From the NCBI GenBank assembly GCA_037355855.1, contig CM074760.1, positions 6,378,501 to 6,442,500 of the forward strand: a stretch of 64,000 nucleotides of DNA. Reading direction: 5' to 3'. The notes below the pieces were generated by a model. It was not told the origin of the DNA. It did no database searches and was given only the letters and a program-made list of their open reading frames with translations. The stretch comes from Pseudo-nitzschia pungens (Eukaryota > Bacillariophyta > Bacillariophyceae > Bacillariales > Bacillariaceae). Shown here one piece after another: positions 23,128 to 34,150 of the stretch (within the stretch, counting starts at the first letter, position 1; every line of letters begins with the position of its first letter). A program made the translations under genes and the position numbers.

Positions 23128-24002
23128 TTTTATTGGTGGTACGATGTGTTGTTGGCCGTTGCTTCGCCTACAAATACGATGCTCTCGAGTTGCTTTGCCG
23201 TTACAAGCAGTAGTACCAGGGTGGGGGACAAGACGAGTGGAGAAGCGAGCGATGCAGTACTCGTACTTGGAGCCTACCAGGTACCGTACCGAAACACTTG
23301 CGGTATCCTTGCCGATCTCCGCGATCGATCTGCGAAAGCTTCAACTCGCACAGTAGGTACTGTACTATTATTTTACGTTGACTTAGTACGAAAGTGTGCC
23401 GTCCCGTGTGGTTTCTTTCCCTTGATGTCTTTGTTCTCGATGAAGAGCGAGGAATGCGGGGCATCTGGTTGAATCCGAGGGATTTATTCTTCCTTGTGTT
23501 CCGCCCGTTCGCTAGAAGTGCGCGGGGCGCGCGAGAATTCGAGAGCGAGTGTTTCTCCAAGAGAAACCCGAAAAATCAATTCTGTACGAGTAAGGTTACC
23601 ACGAGGAGTAAGGTACGATATGGAATCATGCTAATACTCGTACTTCTCTTATCAATCCGAAGGTTACGCAACTTCCTCTTTCTTTGTGACCCACCGAATG
23701 AATGAATCATTATCATCGAAGTCATCATCTGGGAGTGAGTCTCGCAAGAACAAAAAAATCAATCAAAATCTCAATCGTCTCTCTCTTAAAATTTTGATAA
23801 GGTTACTCTTAGTCCGAAAACTGTGCGCAACGGAAAAGCGAGTGAGGTTTGTTTCTTCCTACATTTTGCACAAGGAAACATGTCCGCCGGTGTGAATATG
23901 GTAACTTACGTAATTGGGTCCAAAAGCTGATTAGTAGTAAGCTACTACCCGTAATGAATATCATTCTTTGAACCTTCCCAGAATTCAGGTAATCATAACT
24001 TG

Positions 24003-24122
24003 CAACTACTAGTAGTAGTACTACTACTACTACTACTACTAATGGTGATGGCAACTGAATCAAAAAATATTTTGAGCTTCGCACCTGCTAATAGTACTAG
24101 CTAGTAGTAGTAGTAGTAGTAC
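24003..24122 (+). repeat. (TAC)n and (TAG)n runs with palindromic TACTAGTAGTA centres
   Basis: TAG/TAC trinucleotide tracts at 24007-24041 and 24099-24123 switch between TAG and TAC, so they can fold back on themselves. Similar tracts recur at 24325-24350, 24520-24536 and 24710-24738. Confidence 0.75.
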
Positions 24123-24750
24123 TAATGCATAGCACAGGAGAGGAAGAGATCCTCCTGTTATGATTGCACATGTCCTAGTAGTATGCACGTTCTCAATCAA
24201 CAAGAAAAATGATTCAGTGACTGGACTGCAACAAACACAGTGTTGGAAAATGCATATCATACAAACAAAACTTACCAACCTGGAACCACCAAGAATGGTT
24301 AGGGCTGATTTTGGAACAAGTAGAATACTACTACTACTAGTAGTAGTATGTCTAGTTATTTGTACCAAATGCATCAAGAATTTGTCTGTCATTTTCATAC
24401 AATTTGAGAATGACACCAAGGCAGTGACATTGCTGGTTGGCATGATGGTACCATCAACAGTACTGATTGAGAGGGAGAAAAAGGAGGCCATTTGGTGTCG
24501 CCAAACATTCAAAGTGTACAACTAGTAGTACTAGTATGCCAATGATAAAACCAGCACCAGTTGACAATTTTTTGGAACAAATGAAACTTGAACTAGTATA
24601 TGCTGAAAGATCATCCATTGGCATGAACCATAGTTGTGTGTGGATCTCCATCCCCACTGCTGAAAACACAGAGCATGATAGTCAAAATCAACACATGCCC
24701 GATAATATTGTAGTAGTAGTAGTAGTACTAGTAGTACTAACAGCCACCAG
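24060..24750. other. CpG-depleted island, possible decayed transposable element
   Basis: Only a handful of CG dinucleotides in about 690 bp, while flanking DNA has many. TG and CA are abundant, as expected after deamination of methylated CpG. The minus strand has two frames in tandem, 24669-24454 and 24521-24060, with no recognised domain. Bounded by TAC/TAG tracts. I infer a methylated repeat fossil. Confidence 0.4.
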
Positions 24751-26008
24751 CAACCATTTCGTTCTTTGCAGTCCTTCCCCCTTGCCTGTTTGACTCACTC
24801 TTTTGTATTGCAAACACCAACATAAACTCCATTCGTGACTTGGACAGCGCAAAGGAAGAAGTGGCGGTGTAGTACCGTAAACCTTACGGTATTGTTCATG
24901 AAGCGAACAACAAAACAGAGGAGCACTCGGCTTTGACTCTTTTGTACGGTGGGTAATTACCGGTACATACCGGTAAGGCCTTACCATACCTGTACTTTCA
25001 GAAAACAAGAAGGCATCTTTTTGTACGGTACTTGTACAGATATCAGTGTTCGAGTTCGCCACGCGATCAAAAGGGGCTGTCAAAAACCTGCTTGTGGCCT
25101 TTTGGTGTTGAAAGCTACGATGGGATTGTTATGTTGGATGAAGTACGTACGTTAGTAACACTCTTACTTAAGCACTTCAAAATATCAATTCGATGGGTAA
25201 TTAGCGACGACCATTCCAATTACTTTCTAAGTAGTTGTAATTAATGAACTTTTCCTTTGTTCCTAAACGTAACCTTACCGGTATCAACCTTTTCTATGGT
25301 TTCGCTTTGTCCCAAGACTTTTAATTAACGTTGCTGCATTGCAGTGGCTCTTTCCATCTCGCACCGCAACCAACATCCAGAAAAAGGAATCAATCATCAC
25401 TATTCTCGTACCATACTCGTAAGATCTTACTCCTTCAATTTTTTACTTCACGATCACTTCGTATTATTTTGTCGCTTCAGCATCACACTCTGGTACCGTT
25501 ACGAGAACTACTATTACTATTACTATTATTAATTTTGTCTCTCATCATTACACTCTTGGTCGCATCAAAGCAACCTTGCAGTATTTGTTCTCATTACCAT
25601 TTCTACCTGCTAACTTACCTCATTGTTAAAATTCAAAACAATAGACCTATCTTTACCTCTGCAGCGCCAGCCACAACGGAATCTATTCCGCTCCTGCTAA
25701 GCCTTACTGCTACAACTCCATTCCAGTTTTTTTTAGACACGAAAATCCCACCAGAACTCATTTGATTGATTGCCCTCGAATTCAATATCGAACCGAAGTG
25801 GACCGAACTCATCAATTGAACGTAATTGAACGCAATTGAATTGATTGTCCGTTGGCGGGAGATCGATCGCGAATCAACGCAGCTCGACGAAGCTCGACGC
25901 AAAACGCACCGAATACCATAGCAAACGCAGCACCCGAGTGAGCAACGGTGATTCCCTCGCTGTTGCTTCCGAAAACCCAGCAGAACCATTAAGCGCACGC
26001 ACGATCAC

Positions 26009-29000
26009 ATGCCCCGAGGTGGCGGCAATGCCGGCGGCCACGATGACCGGAACGGTGAGTGGCTCTAACGATGGTGGCGCAACGCGAGGTCGATCCGTTC
26101 GGTCGTTGGGATCGAGAACCATGCCAAACCCGGGATGTTGTCCCCTGGCGTTTCTTCGTTCGTTTTTTCGTTCCCAAATCTGTTGTGCGGATGGATTCAT
26201 TCGTTCTTAGGTCTTTGACAATTCTTTTGGAGTTGTCGTTTGGTTTGTTGGACTGCGATCGTTGCTGTTCCATCCTGAATCATTTCTGTGCTCAAGTGTT
26301 CCGCTTCTTTTTGTTTTTGTTTTGTTTTGTTTCGTTCGGGTCTATTCGAAATCTATTCTATCTCGTTTGAACATTGTTTGACGTTGCGCGGCATGGAATA
26401 GGCGACGACTGGCAACCCCGGGATCGACGCGGACCCAGAGACAACGATCGGCACCGTTCTTATAATAACCGACGGAATGCCGCTTACAACGACAACAACA
26501 ACAACAATAACAACAACAACGATGACCATCCCGGATATTACGGATCGCACCGACACCACGGCAACAACAACAACTACAACAACAACAACAACAACTACAA
26601 CTATGGTCCAGACCAGGGGTACTCCCGGAACCACCGCGACGACACAAATCGGAGCGGTGGTGGGAGATACGACGATCGCCGGCGAGGCCACTACGGTGGC
26701 GATGGACACTACGGCGGCGGTGATGGCCATTATGGTGGCGGACACTATGGCGGCGGCAGAGAAGGAAACAGATACCATCCCCCGGGAGGAGGCGGAGGCC
26801 GCAACCCCTACCATGGCAACAGCGGCGGAAATCGCGGTGGCGGCAACGAAGGATATCGCGATCGGGGAGGCCGGGGTGGGGGCTACAATAATGGAAACAG
26901 AGGACGGTAAGCTAACCAATCAGCCAGCGCATTGCGTTGCACCGGATTGCCTGTCTTTCTTTGCCCTGCCCTGCACTCCAGGCAGACAAGCCTCCGTTTT
27001 CCCGGTGTCGGTAATTTATCTCGCAACCATGGCTCATTGGTTCTTTTGTTTATTTGTTTGTCTGTCTTTTTTCTTCGTCCGTGATCCCGGTTGGTGCATT
27101 GGTTGGCTTGTCTCTGGTGTTGTCCGTCCCCCACAGAGGAGGTGGAGGCAGGGGTGGAAGGGGCGGCAGGGGCGGAGGCAGAAGATCCCCCGACATGTCG
27201 GGCATCACTTCCTGTCTGTCCAACGTCATGCTCGCTGACGTTGCGGAAAACTTTCAGTTCTTTTTGTACTCGGTCGCCGTCAAGAACGACCAAGGCGGGC
27301 CCATCGAGAGCCGCCACCGACGCAAGTTCTTGTTCGACCTGGGACTCTGGAACGGACTTTTCAAGGACGTACCCGACAAGGAACGGGATGACCTTCGCCG
27401 GGTCGTCTTTTATCAGGGATCCTTCTTTTACTCGGCCCGGAAAATACCCGGACTGGAACCGGACAAGCTCCCGCTGGAGCTTCCCGTCTCGCACGAGGCC
27501 GAGGGTGACTCCATCAAGGTGGTCCAGGTGTTTCACTACGTGACACCGGTCGAGCTGCTGCCCCCAGTTCCAGCACCACCAACCCCCCTCGACGGCAGCA
27601 AAGACGGCGACGGCGCGGCGACGCAAGCGAACAAGGCCGACGAGCTTCGGTTCGACATGCGCTGCAGCGACTGCACCAGGTGTTTCAAGGATGTCGGGGC
27701 TCTCCTGCAACACTGGTAAGCAAAACGAAAAGGAAAACGAAAACGACAGCAGTGCAGTGCTCTGATGTGCTATGATTGTCTCCGTTGTTGGACTCGTGGT
27801 TTCATCGCTTACCGAATGTTTCATCTAATTGTTGCTCCTTTGCGCCTTGCTTTTGACGTTGGTGTTGACGTGCTGGTATGTTCCGATCTATTCCGTTCTG
27901 TATGTGTCGTGTCCTGTTTGCATTGGTTTGATTTGGTCCTGGATGGATGACTTCCGTACCAAAGCCAAAGCGCCAGTCACGCCCCGGTGTATCCAGCGGA
28001 GGACACGGCGGCTTCCGGCTGCGAACCGGTTCCGGCCAACATGGATGTCTTCAATTCGTACATCAACGGTGCGCTCCAGCGAGCCCTGGGTGAACGACTT
28101 GCACGGTGGGGCACCGAATACATCGATCCAAAAAACATGAAAGAACCCGTCGATAGACAAAACAGACCGCTGGGAGTCCGGGTTTACGAGGCCTACTCGT
28201 GCCAGTTCGGTTTCTTCCGCAACGACGTCACCGACCGAACCCGTGTTGGACTCACGGTCGATCTCCGGGCCAAGATCGTGCGGACCTTGAGCGTCCTCGA
28301 TAACCTGGCGAACTTTTCGAACCAGGATCCGGGACACTACAATCCAACGCGACAGGAGCAGGACCGGGCCCGTCGCACCTTTATTGGCGAGGTGGTCATC
28401 TCGATGCACGACAAGAAGTGCTACTCGGTGACCGACCTGGTCTTCCAGCACTCGGCCAACTCCCTCGTGGTAGAGGGGCTCGGAATTAGCCACGCCCAGT
28501 ACTTTGCACAGCGCAAAGGGATCCAGCTGCGATACCCCAACGCAACACCCATGATTGCCGCTCTCGGTCGGAGAAACCAGACCATATTTCTTCCGCCCGA
28601 ACTGGTGGCCGGAAACGAACTCGAGGCGCGCGTGAAGCAACAGCTTCCAATGATTGCGAGCTACAAACCCGACTCTCGAAACGAAGCCATAGACAAGATT
28701 CGCTCGTATCTGGTCCCCGGTGCGCAGAAAAGCAAGACGGCGGGGGATCTCCTGCCGGCCCTGGGGATCCAGCTGGCGGACGGACGCCTCAGTGCCAAGG
28801 CTCGGGTCTTGCCGACTCCCATGTTGAAGGCGGCAGGGGTCCCGATTCCTCCGTCCAAGGGAGAGAACTGGGCTCCGTTCCTGAACCGGGCAGACTTCAA
28901 AATTGAACCCAACCAATCCAACATGATGCAAGTGATCGTGTTTTACAATCAGAGGATTCGTGGGGCGATGCAGGTGTACAACCGGATTCGGAATTTTGTG

Positions 29001-30425
29001 AACAAATTCAATGCCACGTACCGCTTCAGTGACACGCCCACGAAGATTATCAGTGTTGGTAAGTAAACCGCAATTTGATTCATATCCCACCGGTTTGATT
29101 GTTTCGATCCAAAACCTTTTGTATCATGCTTTTGGTCTCTTCTTGTCGCTAATGTTGAAAGGGACCTTCGTGTCTTTTGTCGTATATTTCCTTTTGCAGG
29201 CGATATGGAAGCGCACTGGCGTGAGGTAGAACGGTGCTTCTCCGATCCGTCACTCGATCCAGAAAATGTTTTTGTCCTTGATTTCAACAAGCCCAGAGGT
29301 GCAACCGACAGTGCATATCCCGTGATCAAACAAATGTTGGCAAAAAGTGGTTTCCTCTCACAGTTTGTGAACTTCAATACATACGATCACGCGGGCCCCA
29401 AAGATCAGCATCGTTCGGATATCATTTTGAACGGTGTTGCGCGGCAAATTCTTCAAAAGACTGGCTTTCGTCTCTGGTGGGTGAACATTCCAAGATCACT
29501 CCCGACACCAACGGTTTTCATCGGTGTGGATGTATTCCACGCACCTCGTGTTTACGATCCGAAAGAGAAGAAGCGCGTTGCAAAAGCCTCGTGTGCCGCC
29601 ATTATCGTGCAAGTCTTCCGCAACTCGGGTGAACAAAAGGCGCAACAGGTTGAACTATTTACTAAGACGTACGCAAGGGAATCCGGAAAGGAATACGAGC
29701 TTGGTGACGCTCTACAAGAGACAGTAGTAGAAGCAATGAAGGAGCTAAGTGTGAAGCCAACATCTTGTATTGTGTGGCGCGATGGCATCGGGGACTCGGC
29801 CTTCAACAATGCAGCCCAGGAAGAAATCAACGCCATCCGCGCTGGACTGAACCAAACGGTCGACGGGGAAGAAGAGATAGACATTCCGTTGTCGTATATT
29901 GTAGCACAGAAGCGCATTTCTACGAAATTTCTTTCCGAAGGAATCCCCGGTGAAACCGACGGCAAGTATGGTGCACCATCGGGAACGCTTGTCAAAGGCA
30001 TTCAGAGCCACGAGCATGAAACCTTCTATCTGAATGGACGTAAGTATGAACTGTGTTTGTTTTCCCCACGTGTGCCGATGACATTCTGTTCCGCTTAGTT
30101 TACAGCATGGCTTTCGTTCACTAACGGAAGATTGTCTTCTCTGCACGAACGCCATACTTCGTACGGAATCATAGGATCGCCACCATATAGTACTCCCAAA
30201 CCGGTCCGTTTCGTTATCATTGATAAAGATCCCCGATTGAATGAGGTGCCAATAGAGGAGCTAACTTGGAATCTATCTCACGATTATCCAAATTGGACGG
30301 GACCAATCAAAGTACCCAGTGTTACCCAAATGGCGCATAAGTTGGCAGAAGTAGGAGGATCTTTCCCTGACTGCGGAAAAAGCATCAATGCAAGGAAGCT
30401 CAAGAACAAAATACATTTTCTCTAA
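26009..30425 (+). CDS. AGO: Argonaute with RGG/Asn-rich N-terminus and embedded C2H2-type zinc finger
   Basis: Small-RNA-guided effector. Six exons: 26009-26054, 26402-26906, 27137-27715, 27965-29058, 29200-30039 and 30175-30425; phases close to 1104 residues. Residues 1-200 are Asn-, His-, Gly- and Arg-rich with RGG repeats. The N domain follows, interrupted at 360-382 by CSDCTRCFKDVGALLQH plus a downstream His, a C2H2 zinc-finger pattern. PAZ lies near 510-590 (FIGEVVISMHDKKCYSVTDL, NQTIFLPPELV). PIWI (about 760-1095) keeps the first Asp in FIGVDVFHAP (D852), the second in VWRDGIGDSAF (D936) and the last His in MAHKLAEVGG (H1076), with a Glu finger probably in KEYELGD, so slicer activity is plausible. 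The exon 4 start is ambiguous (27965, 27971 or 27977). NWTGPIKVP resembles PIWI-type ends as much as plant AGO. Confidence 0.93.
26488..26605 (+). repeat. AAC-rich codon repeat encoding poly-Asn
   Basis: Imperfect CAA/AAC tracts inside Argonaute exon 2, translated as runs of up to nine Asn with His and Tyr interspersed. Such tracts are length-variable and prion-like in composition. Confidence 0.8.
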
Positions 30426-30748
30426 GGGTTTGCAACCATTAGATCGAGCCACTGTTTTCGTGCCAACAGAGAAACTTTATTATAATTCGCATTGTGTACA
30501 TAAGGCATGGTCTTTTTCGATCTAATTTGTTGCCGGATTTCATCAGAGTTGGAGAGAATACTTCTAAGTCATATCAATTATTAACATCGATAACTAGCGA
30601 GATTTGATTTTAGTTATCAAGATGAATAGTGAAATCAATTGAGAAATTGGGAAAATTGGTGAGAAGCGATGCGAGTCCACGATGACTAATACCACTTTTG
30701 TTCATTGAATTCCCGTAGAGAAAACCTTCTATTCTCAAGAAAAGCACC
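30426..30748. other. Intergenic, convergent 3' ends
   Basis: 323 bp between Argonaute and the HisH-HisF gene, AT-rich. No supported gene. Confidence 0.55.
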
Positions 30749-32549
30749 TCACTTTGATTCACCAACATTTCTAGCCGATATCTTGTTTTCCCTCATCGCG
30801 GACTTGCACGCCTCAATCTCCACTTCCTTTCGATGGAACATTCCAGCAGCTAGTGCCGCCTGAACGTCTGTCTTCGTGAAAACTTCAACAAAATGTCCCT
30901 CGTTTCCTGCTCCACTGCTAGCAATCACAGGAATCGACACAGCTCCAGAAACAGCCCGCATCAAGGGAAGATCGAATCCATTACCTTGCCCATCCATATC
31001 TATACAGTTTAGCATAATTTCTCCAGCACCAAGTTTCTGAGCTGATCGTGCAACAGTTACTGCGCAGATGTCTCTCTCTTCTCTTCCGCCTTTCACCGTG
31101 CACTGAAACCAGCAGAGTTTCTCGCCATTCGGACCTGTGCTACCATCGTCGAGGTCAACCACAACATGCTTGTCGTCGACATTATCCTTGCTTGACACAT
31201 ACACTCGCTTAGGATCGATAGAGATAACTACTGCCTGCGCCCCGTATACGCGAGAAATTGTCTCGATGGAAGATTCCCCAGTCTTTTCTCCGTTTCTTGC
31301 GATCAGGGATTCAGCTGCGTGGACTGCGTCACTACCGATACTAACTTTATCTGCTCCCGCACGAAAGTATCTCGCTGCAACCTCCAGAGCCGACCACGTT
31401 TGACCTGATTTTTTATCAGTATAAGTGCGGATGCCTCCCCCTACTGTCAAGGGTACAAAAATACTTTTCGATGCTTGCTCTAAAACTTGAAGCATTGGCA
31501 TATCTTCCACCACTCCTTCACGGAAACTCGTAATATTAAGGAAGGCGATTTCATCTGCCCCTTCGTCGTAATACCGTGCAGCTAGACCAACCGGCTTTCC
31601 GAGGTTTCGGACTCCTCCACGACCAGTCATAGTGCCTTCGCCTTCGCTTTCTCGGACATCGTACTGGTCTCCTTTTGTGACAACCAAATCGCCATGATCA
31701 TTTGTCCTTACGTCCAATGCAACGACAATACGCTTAGCAAGCATTGTTTCCGCATTCGGGTCAACACTTATGTTGGTGGTTTTGCTCAACGTCCCATTTT
31801 CTATGGCCTGTGTCCAAAGGTACAGCATATGGTAAATGATAGCAAAGATTTAGAGCACATTCAAATGCAGGACAGAAATGAAGTCTCGACCACCTGGAAG
31901 GAACAAAATATCTCACCTCTAGGAATCCCTTAAGAACATTCAGGCCAGTTTTGCCACTCTTTTCGGGATGGAACTGAGTTGCAACTACACTTCCTCTCTG
32001 CACACCACTTATGAAAGATTGCCCGGAGTAGGTCGTACTCGTGAGAATCCACTCTCGGTTTTCGTCGGTGATTGGCGCGTAATAGGAATGGACGAAGTAA
32101 GCGGATTCTTCGGGAGCCACATATTTGAGGACAGGGCTTTCTTTGTGAGCAATTCTCCCATTCCATCCGATGTGGGGGACCGCCATCTTTCTCTCATCAA
32201 ACTTGATAACTTTTCCGGGAATAACACCCAGCCCAGGAATCGCGTCGGCACCTTCCTCGTGTTCGTCGCTTGACTCGAACAGAGTCTGCATACCGAGGCA
32301 GATACCAAGAAAAGGACGATCGCGACCAGACAAATATTCCCTCAATGGTTGATCAAAACCCTTTTCTTTCAGGACTTTCATTGCCGATCCATAAGATCCG
32401 ACACCTGGAAATATTATTGCTTTAGCCTCTGAAATTTGTGCAGGATCGGTGATATCCTCTATTTCATAGCCACATGCCAAAATTGCATTTCGAACCGAAC
32501 GGACGTTACCTGCTCCGTAATCAAGCAGAGACACTTTGAAAGATACCAT
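30749..32549 (-). CDS. HIS7: Imidazole glycerol phosphate synthase, HisH-HisF fusion
   Basis: Histidine biosynthesis: converts PRFAR with glutamine to imidazole glycerol phosphate and AICAR. Two exons, 32549-31917 and 31807-30749, with a 109-bp intron; 563 residues. The glutaminase half (1-211) has the nucleophile in GICLGMQ (C84) and the His/Glu pair in QFHPEKSG (H194, E196). The cyclase barrel (about 233-555) has the first Asp in [19 protein letters not shown], and the second Asp region [10 protein letters not shown]. The intron falls in the linker between the two halves, which may record the joining of two genes. Fused IGPS is normal for fungi, plants and many algae. No plastid signal is obvious in the first 30 residues. 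Confidence 0.95.
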
Positions 32550-32829
32550 TTCTTCGGACCCTTATTCCTTCTTATATCTAGATTTTCACAATATGATAGC
32601 CGTTGTTGCGTTGGATAGCGATGTGTGCTGCTATCTTGCTATGTTCTCGATTTGAAGTTTACGTCGAAGATACTGGTTCCGTGCTTTGATTTCAAGGGAT
32701 TTGACGATGGAGACCAGACAAAAAACGAGTGACGATGGGAAGTTGAAACGTGAGCCCTTTTCTGACATCCGTACATAGAGGTTGTTCGTACGGCGACCAG
32801 ACGTTTCAACGAGTGTATCAATCAAAAAA

Positions 32830-33030
32830 TAACTAAGGTTAACTTACTCGTATGTACGGTAAGCTTACTGTAAGTACGGTATGACACGGGAAAATTCCAT
32901 TCTAAATTTAAAGTGGAAAACCTACTTCCGTCCCGGTAAGATCTTACTGGTACCGGTACATGTGATCAATCAATAGTCAAAAAAAAAAATACTCTGTAAT
33001 TCTGGCGGTAATCTTAACCTTACTATTGAA
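32830..33030. repeat. Cluster of TTACCGGTA/GTAAGGTTAC-type motifs
   Basis: AAGGTTAACTTACTCG, ACGGTAAGCTTACTGTAAG, GGTAAGATCTTACTGGTACC and GTAATCTTAACCTTAC occur within 200 bp; several are inverted repeats around a 2-6 bp centre. Confidence 0.55.
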
Positions 33031-33089
33031 TAATGTAGTAGTAATATTAAAATGATAATAATACAAAACTGAGTTCTCACTGAATAGTA

Positions 33090-33335
33090 AAGCATCCATT
33101 CTAATATGTCTATTCTACACAGGTACTCAAATCAACAACACTTGGAGGTCATTAGCTTTCAGTTTTCACCCCAAATGATGAAGGAACAAGAAGGACACCA
33201 CCAGATCCTTGTTGTTCCAGGAGAGAAAATATTTTCTGTGGACATCCTCATGTTATCATTATTTATGGTTACAGATGTGGAGACATCCTGCCCACCACCC
33301 ATAGGAAGACTGTTGAAAGTTGATCAAAGCTGAGC
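33090..33335. other. CpG-free tract, possible repeat fossil
   Basis: About 240 bp with almost no CG, ending at AAAGCTGAGC, unlike its flanks. The open plus frame 33106-33333 has coding-like composition but no known domain. Same character as the islands at 24060-24750 and 40480-40920. Confidence 0.35.
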
Positions 33336-34150
33336 TTTCCAACGCGTAATGTATCGCAAACTTCGTATATCACTGCAGTCACAGATATAAGATGATCCTC
33401 TTTCTATTGACCTTGGATTTGATACGACTAAATATGAAACGCGTGCATGAAGCCCAAAGCTGTGGCTCTGACTTTGTCTCTGCCTTGTTGAAGTGGTGAC
33501 AATTGCTGCAGTAATCAATGCAGTTAACCACATCATGTGCACAATAATGGAAAAGTCACTCCGATGGAACGAATCATGAATCACGCAGAGTTCAATTCTC
33601 ACGCCATTACAGAAAAAGGTTTTTAGCCAGATTCGTAATTTGGATGCAATACCGTGGAAGGAGGGTGAATGCTTCTTGATCGACTTCGAATTCTTGTTTC
33701 TTCCATGGTCGAAAAGGAAGCTAACGATGAAATAACTCAAAAGGATACAAATCAATTTCGAAAATAAGTTATGAATGTCTTGAGTATACTCTAGAGATCA
33801 CTTTATCATTAGCATTTGACGACGAACCAAAGTTGTCAATCGAAGTATTGACTTTGGGTAGCTTTACTGTTCGCCTCAGCCGTCACGACTTTGCAAACGT
33901 GACGTGTGATTTTTGACATAGTCACGACGGTTATTTTACAAGAACATTTTTTCACAGGAACAGCAATTATGTAGCGATGCGTTTTCAACTGAAATCGCAA
34001 AAGGTGGTAGACTGATGAAAAGTTGCGTGCTATTTCTTCCAGGGATCCCCTATTTCCAATGAGGAAGAATGACAGAACGAATCACCAATAATGTTGGAAA
34101 AGAATCCCAATCTTGTGTACAATATTATTCCTTCGTTATGATCATACTAG

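Larger units (their letters stand above)
23128..26008. other. Long intergenic block, CpG-poor and repeat-rich
   Basis: 2.9 kb between the starts of cytochrome c1 (-) and Argonaute (+). It holds TAC/TAG trinucleotide runs, a CpG-poor core (about 24060-24750), TTACCGGTA-type motifs (24870-25000, 25265) and a T/C-rich stretch before the Argonaute start. Several 60-150-residue frames exist, but none has a family feature; they are not called. Confidence 0.5.
32550..34150. other. Intergenic with motif cluster and CpG-poor tract
   Basis: 1.6 kb between the HisH-HisF gene start and the 3' end of the TALE-RING gene. Contains GTAAGGTTACC-type motifs (32830-33030) and a CpG-free tract (33090-33330) with an open frame of 75 residues on the plus strand. 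A 143-residue minus frame (33755-33324) lacks features and is not called. Confidence 0.5.

Noticed and set aside
24007..24738. Regular TAC/TAG tracts suggesting a CRISPR-like array
   Set aside because: Simple trinucleotide repeats with no unique equal-length spacers, in a eukaryotic genome.
25331..25765. A 144-residue Leu/Ser-rich plus frame before Argonaute
   Set aside because: Low-complexity CT-rich DNA with TTATTACTATTA repeats; no splice or domain evidence.
26353..26919. A 188-residue Val/Ile-rich minus-strand frame
   Set aside because: It is the reverse complement of the Asn/Gly repeats in Argonaute exon 2; low-complexity artefact.
26883..27824. A 313-residue minus-strand frame
   Set aside because: Antisense to Argonaute exons 2-3 and the introns around them; no family features.
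27888..29090. A 400-codon open frame on the minus strand
   Set aside because: Exactly antisense to Argonaute exon 4; composition is a shadow of the GC-rich coding strand and no domain is recognised.
33324..33755. A 143-residue minus-strand frame
   Set aside because: No domain, no neighbour or splice support; composition not coding-like.
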